From assembly GCA_937872125.1 (NCBI GenBank), contig CALMNY010000123.1, positions 1 through 12,753 on the forward strand: a DNA stretch of 12,753 bases, in the 5' to 3' direction. Shown in pieces: positions 8,565-12,753 of this stretch (position 1 is the first letter of the stretch; each line of letters begins with the position of its first letter). Origin of the DNA: an uncultured Candidatus Competibacteraceae bacterium (GTDB taxonomy: Bacteria > Pseudomonadota > Gammaproteobacteria > Competibacterales > Competibacteraceae). The notes under the pieces were generated by a model. That model did no database searches and was not told where the DNA came from. It saw only the letters and a program-made list of their open reading frames with translations. The translations under genes and the position numbers were made by a program.

Positions 8565-10664
8565 ATGCCGGGCGTGGCGCCGCCACTGACTGCCGAACCC
8601 CTCCCGGTCACCGCCCTGAAGGGCGTCGGACCGAAGCTGGCGGACCGGTTGCGCCGGCTGGGCATCGCCAGCGCCGAAGACGTGTTGCTGCACCTGCCGC
8701 TGCGCTATCAGGACCGCACCCGCGTCACCCCGATTAACCAGGCGCAGCCCGGCGACGAGGCGCAGATCGAGGCCGAAGTAGTCAGCAGCGAGGTGACGGC
8801 GCGCGGCCGGCGGTTCCTGCTCTGCCATCTGACCGATGGAACCGGAGTGCTCACCCTGCGTTTCTTCCATTTCAGCCCCGCTCAGGAACAATTGTTCAGC
8901 CGCCCCGGTATGCGGCTGCGCTGTTTCGGCGAGGTGCGGCAGGGCTACACCGGTCTGGAAATGATCCACCCCGAATGCCGGCGGGTCGGCCCGGATGCGC
9001 CGCCGGTGGACGACCGCCTGACGCCCATCTATCCCACCACGGCGGGCTTGCAGCAATTCACCTTGCGTGGCCTGGCGGAACAGGCCTTGGCGCAACTGCA
9101 CGCGACGGCGCTCTTGCCGGAACTGTTGCCAGCGGAAATACGCACGCGCCTGCAACTCCCACCCCTGGCCGAGGCGCTGGAACTGCTGCACCGGCCGCCG
9201 GCGGGGACGGCGCTGGCGGACTTGGAAAGCGGTCGCCATCCGGCGCGGCGGCGGCTGGCATTCGAGGAGCTGCTGGCCCATCAGCTCAGCCTGCGCCGGT
9301 TGCGGGCGCGGATGCAGCGCCAGGCTGCGCCACCGCTGGCGGATCGGGGCGGTTTGAGCCAGCGATTTTTGGAGCGGTTGCCGTTCGCGCTCACTGCGGC
9401 GCAGCAGCGGGTCCTGGCGGAAATCGGCGCTGATCTGGCCCAGCCCCGCCCGATGTTGCGGCTGTTGCAGGGCGATGTCGGCTCCGGCAAGACCGTGGTG
9501 GCCGCCGCCGCCGCGCTGCGGGCGGTGGAAGCCGGCGCGCAGGCGGCGCTGATGGCCCCCACCGAGTTGCTGGCCGAGCAGCATTACCGCAACTTCCGCG
9601 CCTGGCTGGAACCGCTGGGCCTCGAGGTCGCCTGGCTGACCGGCCGGCTGACCGGCAAGGCGCGGCAAACGCTGCTGGAGCGGCTGGCGGCGGGCGAAAT
9701 TCACGTCGCGGTCGGTACCCACGCCCTGTTTCAGGAAACGGTCGCGTTCGCCGAACTGGCGCTGGCCATCGTGGACGAGCAGCACCGCTTCGGCGTTCAC
9801 CAGCGGCTGGCGCTGCGCGAGAAAGGCCGCCAGGGCGGGCGCTGTCCGCACCAGTTGATCATGACCGCCACCCCGATTCCGCGCACCCTGGCCATGAGCG
9901 CCTACGCTGATCTGGACACTTCGACGATTGACGAACTGCCGCCGGGCCGCCAGCCGGTCAAAACCGTCGTCGTGCCCGACAGCCGCCGCGATGAAGTGAT
10001 CGAACGCATTCGTCAGGCGTGTCGCGCGGGTCGGCAGGCGTACTGGGTCTGTCCGCTGATCGAGGAATCCGAGGCGTTGCAATGCCAGGCGGCGGCGGTC
10101 ACCGCCGAGCGGCTGACCGCGCTTTTGCCGGAACTGCGGATCGGGCTGGCCCACGGTCGCCGGTCCGCCGCCGACCGGGAAGCGACGATGAGCGCCTTCA
10201 AGGCGGGCGAACTGGATTTGCTGGTGGCTACCACGGTGATCGAGGTCGGGGTGGACGTGGCCAACGCCAGCCTGATGATCATCGAGAACGCCGAGCGACT
10301 GGGGCTGGCGCAGTTGCACCAGTTGCGGGGTCGGGTCGGGCGCGGCGCGGCGCACAGCAGTTGCGTGCTGCTGTACCGGCCGCCGCTGTCCCCCATCGCC
10401 CATAGCCGGCTGGCGGTGCTGCGAGAATGTAACGACGGCTTTGAAATCGCCCGCCGCGACCTGGAATTGCGTGGTCCCGGCGAGGTGCTGGGCACCCGCC
10501 AGACCGGCGAACAGACGTTGCGCGTCGCCGATCTGTTGCGCGACCAGGACCTGCTCAACGCCGTGCGCCATACCGCTGATGCGTTGTTGCGCGACCATCC
10601 GGACCGGGTGGAGCCGCTGATTCGGCGCTGGATTGGCGGCAGCGCGCGCTACGGCGAGGTTTAG
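8565..10664 (+). CDS. recG: ATP-dependent DNA helicase RecG
   Basis: Double-stranded DNA translocase that remodels stalled replication forks and branch-migrates recombination intermediates. 699 residues (E. coli about 693). The N-terminal part has VTALKGVGPKLADRLRRLGI (about 15-34) and the OB-fold wedge domain, which binds branched DNA. Helicase motifs follow: LTAAQQRVL (Q-like), GDVGSGKT at 303-310 (Walker A), DEQH at 404-407 (Walker B), TATPIPRT at 434-441 (motif III), ATTVIEVGVDV, and RGRVGRG at 588-594 (motif VI). The C-terminal TRG element (GPGEVLGTRQTG, about 637-648) that couples ATP hydrolysis to translocation is present. The ATG is 10 bp after ridA; GGAGGA at 8545-8550 is rather far (14 nt), so translation may be coupled. 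A long antisense frame here is a composition shadow. Confidence 0.98.
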   Translation: MPGVAPPLTAEPLPVTALKGVGPKLADRLRRLGIASAEDVLLHLPLRYQDRTRVTPINQAQPGDEAQIEAEVVSSEVTARGRRFLLCHLTDGTGVLTLRFFHFSPAQEQLFSRPGMRLRCFGEVRQGYTGLEMIHPECRRVGPDAPPVDDRLTPIYPTTAGLQQFTLRGLAEQALAQLHATALLPELLPAEIRTRLQLPPLAEALELLHRPPAGTALADLESGRHPARRRLAFEELLAHQLSLRRLRARMQRQAAPPLADRGGLSQRFLERLPFALTAAQQRVLAEIGADLAQPRPMLRLLQGDVGSGKTVVAAAAALRAVEAGAQAALMAPTELLAEQHYRNFRAWLEPLGLEVAWLTGRLTGKARQTLLERLAAGEIHVAVGTHALFQETVAFAELALAIVDEQHRFGVHQRLALREKGRQGGRCPHQLIMTATPIPRTLAMSAYADLDTSTIDELPPGRQPVKTVVVPDSRRDEVIERIRQACRAGRQAYWVCPLIEESEALQCQAAAVTAERLTALLPELRIGLAHGRRSAADREATMSAFKAGELDLLVATTVIEVGVDVANASLMIIENAERLGLAQLHQLRGRVGRGAAHSSCVLLYRPPLSPIAHSRLAVLRECNDGFEIARRDLELRGPGEVLGTRQTGEQTLRVADLLRDQDLLNAVRHTADALLRDHPDRVEPLIRRWIGGSARYGEV

Positions 10665-10666
10665 CC

Positions 10667-11956
10667 ATGTATGCGGCGTACTTTGGGCTGCGCGAACCGC
10701 CGTTCGCCATCACTCCCGATCCGGCCTACGTTTACCTCAGCCGTCATCATCAGGAAGCCCTGGCGCATCTGCTGTACGGCGTCGGCGAGAATGGCGGCTT
10801 CGTGCAACTGACCGGCGAAGTCGGCACCGGCAAAACCACGCTGATCCGCGCCTTGCTGGAACAACGGCTGGAGCACGTGGATGTTGCGCTCTGCCTCAAC
10901 CCCCGGCTGACGGTCGAGGAATTGCTGGCGACGGTCTGCGATGAACTGGGGGTGTCCTACCCACGTCCCGTGCATACGCTCAAGGCGCTGCTGGATGCGC
11001 TTAACGCCCACCTGTTGCAAACCCACGCCGCCGGTCGGCGCACGGTGCTGATCCTCGACGAAGCGCAGAACCTGAGCCGCGAGGTACTGGAACAAATCCG
11101 CTTGCTGACCAACCTGGAGACGGCCAAGCACAAGCTGCTGCGAATCATCCTGGTCGGTCAGCCGGAGCTGCGGGCGCTGCTGGCGCGGCCGGATTTGCGG
11201 CAACTGGCCCAGCGCATCACCGCCCGCTATCACCTGCCGCCGCTGGACCGGCGCGAGACCGCCGCGTATATCAATCACCGGTTGCGGGTCGCCGGCGGGC
11301 GTGACGACCTGTTCACCGCTGGCGCGCGGCGCGTGGCCTATCACGACTCGGGCGGCGTCCCCCGGCTGATCAACATCATTTGCGACCGCGCCCTGCTCGG
11401 GGCCTATGGCCGGGGGATACGACGAGTGACCGCCCGCCTGGCGCGTGCGGCGGCGCGCGAGGCATTGCACGGTGGCGCGGGCGGCTGGAACTGGCGCCCC
11501 TGGCTGGCGCTGGTCACCGGCCTGGCGGGACTGGCCATGATCGGCGCTGGCTTGTGGCTGCCGCACGCCAATCCGCCCGCTCCGCCTGGCGTTGCCCCGC
11601 CGCTGGCCGCGACAATGCTAACTCCGGCGGAAACGGGTAGCGCCACGGCGGCGGTGCCCGAATCAGCCAGCGCCGCATCCACCGAAGCTCCCCCCTGGAC
11701 CCTGATCGGCCCCGGGGCGAGCGGCGCGGCGGTACGCTGGTTACGGACGCGGCTGGCGCTGGCAGCGGGACAGCCGGTCCCCGACCCGCTGTCCGAAGTG
11801 TTCGACGCAGCGCTGGCCGAGCAAGTGCGCGCCTTCCAGCGCGATCACGGCCTGCAACCGGATGGACTGGCTGGACCGCGCACCCTGGCGCTGTTGAATA
11901 ACCTGGCCCCGGCCGCCAATGCACCCGCGCCGCCACCGTCCGAGGGGAACCTGTAG
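10667..11956 (+). CDS. gspA: ExeA/GspA-type AAA ATPase with C-terminal peptidoglycan-binding domain
   Basis: In type II secretion, GspA(ExeA) works with GspB(ExeB) to insert and multimerise the secretin through the peptidoglycan layer. 429 residues. The N-terminus MYAAYFGLREPPFAITPDP is the signature of this AAA subgroup. Walker A GEVGTGKT is at 50-57, Walker B VLILDEAQ at 127-134, and a sensor-like VGQPELR at 163-169. One hydrophobic segment (about 277-298) should span the inner membrane, with the ATPase inside. After a Pro/Ala linker, a periplasmic PG_binding_1 repeat runs from about 348 to 412 (ASGAAVRWLRTRL...FQRDHGLQPDGLAGPRTLALL). It is shorter than Aeromonas ExeA (about 547). GAGG lies 7 nt before the ATG, inside the end of recG; the gap to recG is 2 bp. 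Related proteins serve MSHA pili (MshM), but the PG-binding domain and gspB neighbour favour GspA. Confidence 0.87.
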   Translation: MYAAYFGLREPPFAITPDPAYVYLSRHHQEALAHLLYGVGENGGFVQLTGEVGTGKTTLIRALLEQRLEHVDVALCLNPRLTVEELLATVCDELGVSYPRPVHTLKALLDALNAHLLQTHAAGRRTVLILDEAQNLSREVLEQIRLLTNLETAKHKLLRIILVGQPELRALLARPDLRQLAQRITARYHLPPLDRRETAAYINHRLRVAGGRDDLFTAGARRVAYHDSGGVPRLINIICDRALLGAYGRGIRRVTARLARAAAREALHGGAGGWNWRPWLALVTGLAGLAMIGAGLWLPHANPPAPPGVAPPLAATMLTPAETGSATAAVPESASAASTEAPPWTLIGPGASGAAVRWLRTRLALAAGQPVPDPLSEVFDAALAEQVRAFQRDHGLQPDGLAGPRTLALLNNLAPAANAPAPPPSEGNL

Positions 11957-12703
11957 ATGTCCTACATTCTCGACGCCCTGCGCCAGGCGGAACGCGAACG
12001 CCATCTCGGTCAACCGCCCAGCCTGACCGCTCCGCCGCCAGCGGCGGAGCCGGGCCGGCGTCGGTTCGGCTGGTGGCTAACACTGGGACTGGGGCTGGGA
12101 TTGCTGAACGCGGCGCTGCTGGCGTTCTTCCTGATCCGACCGCAGCCAGCGACTCCACCGGTCATCGCCGCAACACCAGCGCCAGCGCCAACTGCGCCAG
12201 CAGCGATTGCGCCGACGCCGGCGGCAACTGCGCCAGTAGCAACCGTCACTCCCGGTACGCCACCCGTTGTCCCGGCCCGCCCGCCCGTCGAGGACGCCCC
12301 GGCCAGGACAGCGCTGCCCGCCATGCCGCGCCAGGAACCCATCAGCAAGCCGGTTACGCCCGTAGCGGCGCGCCCGCCGGTGGCGCCCGCCCGTCGGGAA
12401 CAGCGTGAACCTTCTGCTGGTGCGCCACCGATGACACCCGGTTCCGTCACTCTGGCGCCAGCGCCGGAGCCGATTCCGCCGCTGGAAACGCTGTCCGCCA
12501 GCGCCCGACGCGAGATTCCGGCGCTGAACCTCGATATTCACGTCCACAGCGCCGATCCCGCACAGCGCTTTGTCGTCATCAATGGCCGGCGCTACCGGGA
12601 AGGCGAGCGGCTGGGCGAGGGACCGGTGCTGGAAAGCGTCACCCGCGACGGCGCAATCCTGCGCCAGGATGGCCAGCGGTTTCGGCTATCGGTGCGGCGC
12701 TGA
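11957..12703 (+). CDS. gspB: General secretion pathway protein GspB (ExeB/PulB-like)
   Basis: Inner-membrane partner of GspA in assembling the type II secretion secretin. 248 residues. The start MSYILDALRQAERER is the hallmark of GspB: a short cytoplasmic amphipathic segment. A single transmembrane helix follows at about 39-60 (WWLTLGLGLG...LLAFFLI). Residues about 62-175 are a Pro/Ala/Thr-rich periplasmic linker with internal repetition. The C-terminal domain (about 185-248) carries IPALNLDIHVHSADPAQRFVVING, then GRRYREGERLGEGPVLESV, typical of the GspB C-terminal fold. Its ATG follows the gspA stop with no gap, and AGGGG is 9 nt upstream inside gspA, so the two are translationally coupled. 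No core type II genes (gspC-M) are in the window, so the target secretion system must lie elsewhere if present. Confidence 0.87.
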   Translation: MSYILDALRQAERERHLGQPPSLTAPPPAAEPGRRRFGWWLTLGLGLGLLNAALLAFFLIRPQPATPPVIAATPAPAPTAPAAIAPTPAATAPVATVTPGTPPVVPARPPVEDAPARTALPAMPRQEPISKPVTPVAARPPVAPARREQREPSAGAPPMTPGSVTLAPAPEPIPPLETLSASARREIPALNLDIHVHSADPAQRFVVINGRRYREGERLGEGPVLESVTRDGAILRQDGQRFRLSVRR

Positions 12704-12720
12704 GGCGTGACGCCGTTTTT
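12695..12720 (+). terminator. Possible weak intrinsic terminator after gspB
   Basis: GGCG-TGA-CGCC (12704-12714) forms a 4-bp hairpin next to the stop codon, followed by G and five T (12716-12720). An alternative pairing is CGGCG (12695-12699) with CGCCG (12711-12715). The stem is short, so termination is uncertain. The remaining bases to the window end show nothing recognisable. Confidence 0.35.
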
Positions 12721-12753
12721 CAAGCCATCTGCCTGACGCCGGGTGCTGGCCGC

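Noticed and set aside
8442..10598. 718-codon minus-strand open frame opposite recG, longer than recG itself
   Set aside because: Its product is rich in Gln, Arg, Ala and Gly with no domain pattern, while recG on the plus strand carries every helicase motif. It also overlaps the end of ridA.
12181..12240. CRISPR-like or tandem repeat array
   Set aside because: The repeats are short, imperfect and in frame within the GspB Pro/Ala linker; there are no uniform spacers.

Overview
The window is a GC-rich bacterial chromosome segment, most likely from a gammaproteobacterium. The order gmk-rpoZ-spoT-(ridA)-recG, the single long E. coli-type PurL, and the GspA/GspB (ExeA/ExeB) pair all point that way. 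Genus cannot be fixed from the sequence. Nothing looks like phage, CRISPR, rRNA or tRNA.

Layout. Bases 1-3886 (minus strand) hold almost all of purL, cut by the window edge a few codons before its expected end. A 143-bp AT-rich divergent region separates it from a plus-strand type II toxin-antitoxin pair: a ribbon-helix-helix antitoxin and a PIN-domain (VapC/FitB-like) toxin, ending at 4697. After a 199-bp gap with an AT-rich promoter-like stretch, a tightly packed plus-strand cluster runs to 12703: gmk, rpoZ, spoT, ridA, recG, gspA/exeA, gspB. Gaps inside the cluster are 65, 33, 62, 10, 2 and 0 bp, so one or a few co-transcribed units are likely. A weak hairpin with a T run follows gspB.

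How the genes fit. Gmk (GMP to GDP), SpoT ((p)ppGpp hydrolysis and synthesis) and the RNA polymerase omega subunit RpoZ form a guanine-nucleotide and stringent-response set. RidA protects PLP enzymes from reactive imines. RecG remodels stalled replication forks. GspA/GspB are an envelope ATPase and membrane partner that help place the type II secretion secretin through the peptidoglycan. Their position directly behind recG, with overlapping translation signals, is the least standard part of the cluster.

Most interesting points. (1) A short GC-rich palindromic repeat is inserted in frame in the purL coding sequence, adding a peptide of the PSPLVGEG type to a variable loop; a diverged copy lies between spoT and ridA. 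(2) The antitoxin's family-typical N-terminus begins at an ATA codon with a well-placed Shine-Dalgarno, while the in-frame ATGs lie upstream, in or before the apparent promoter. (3) The same 9-mer, TGCTATCAT, occurs on opposite strands facing purL and the antitoxin, and could act as paired extended -10 elements and/or operator arms. I found no strong case for a wholly new multi-gene system.
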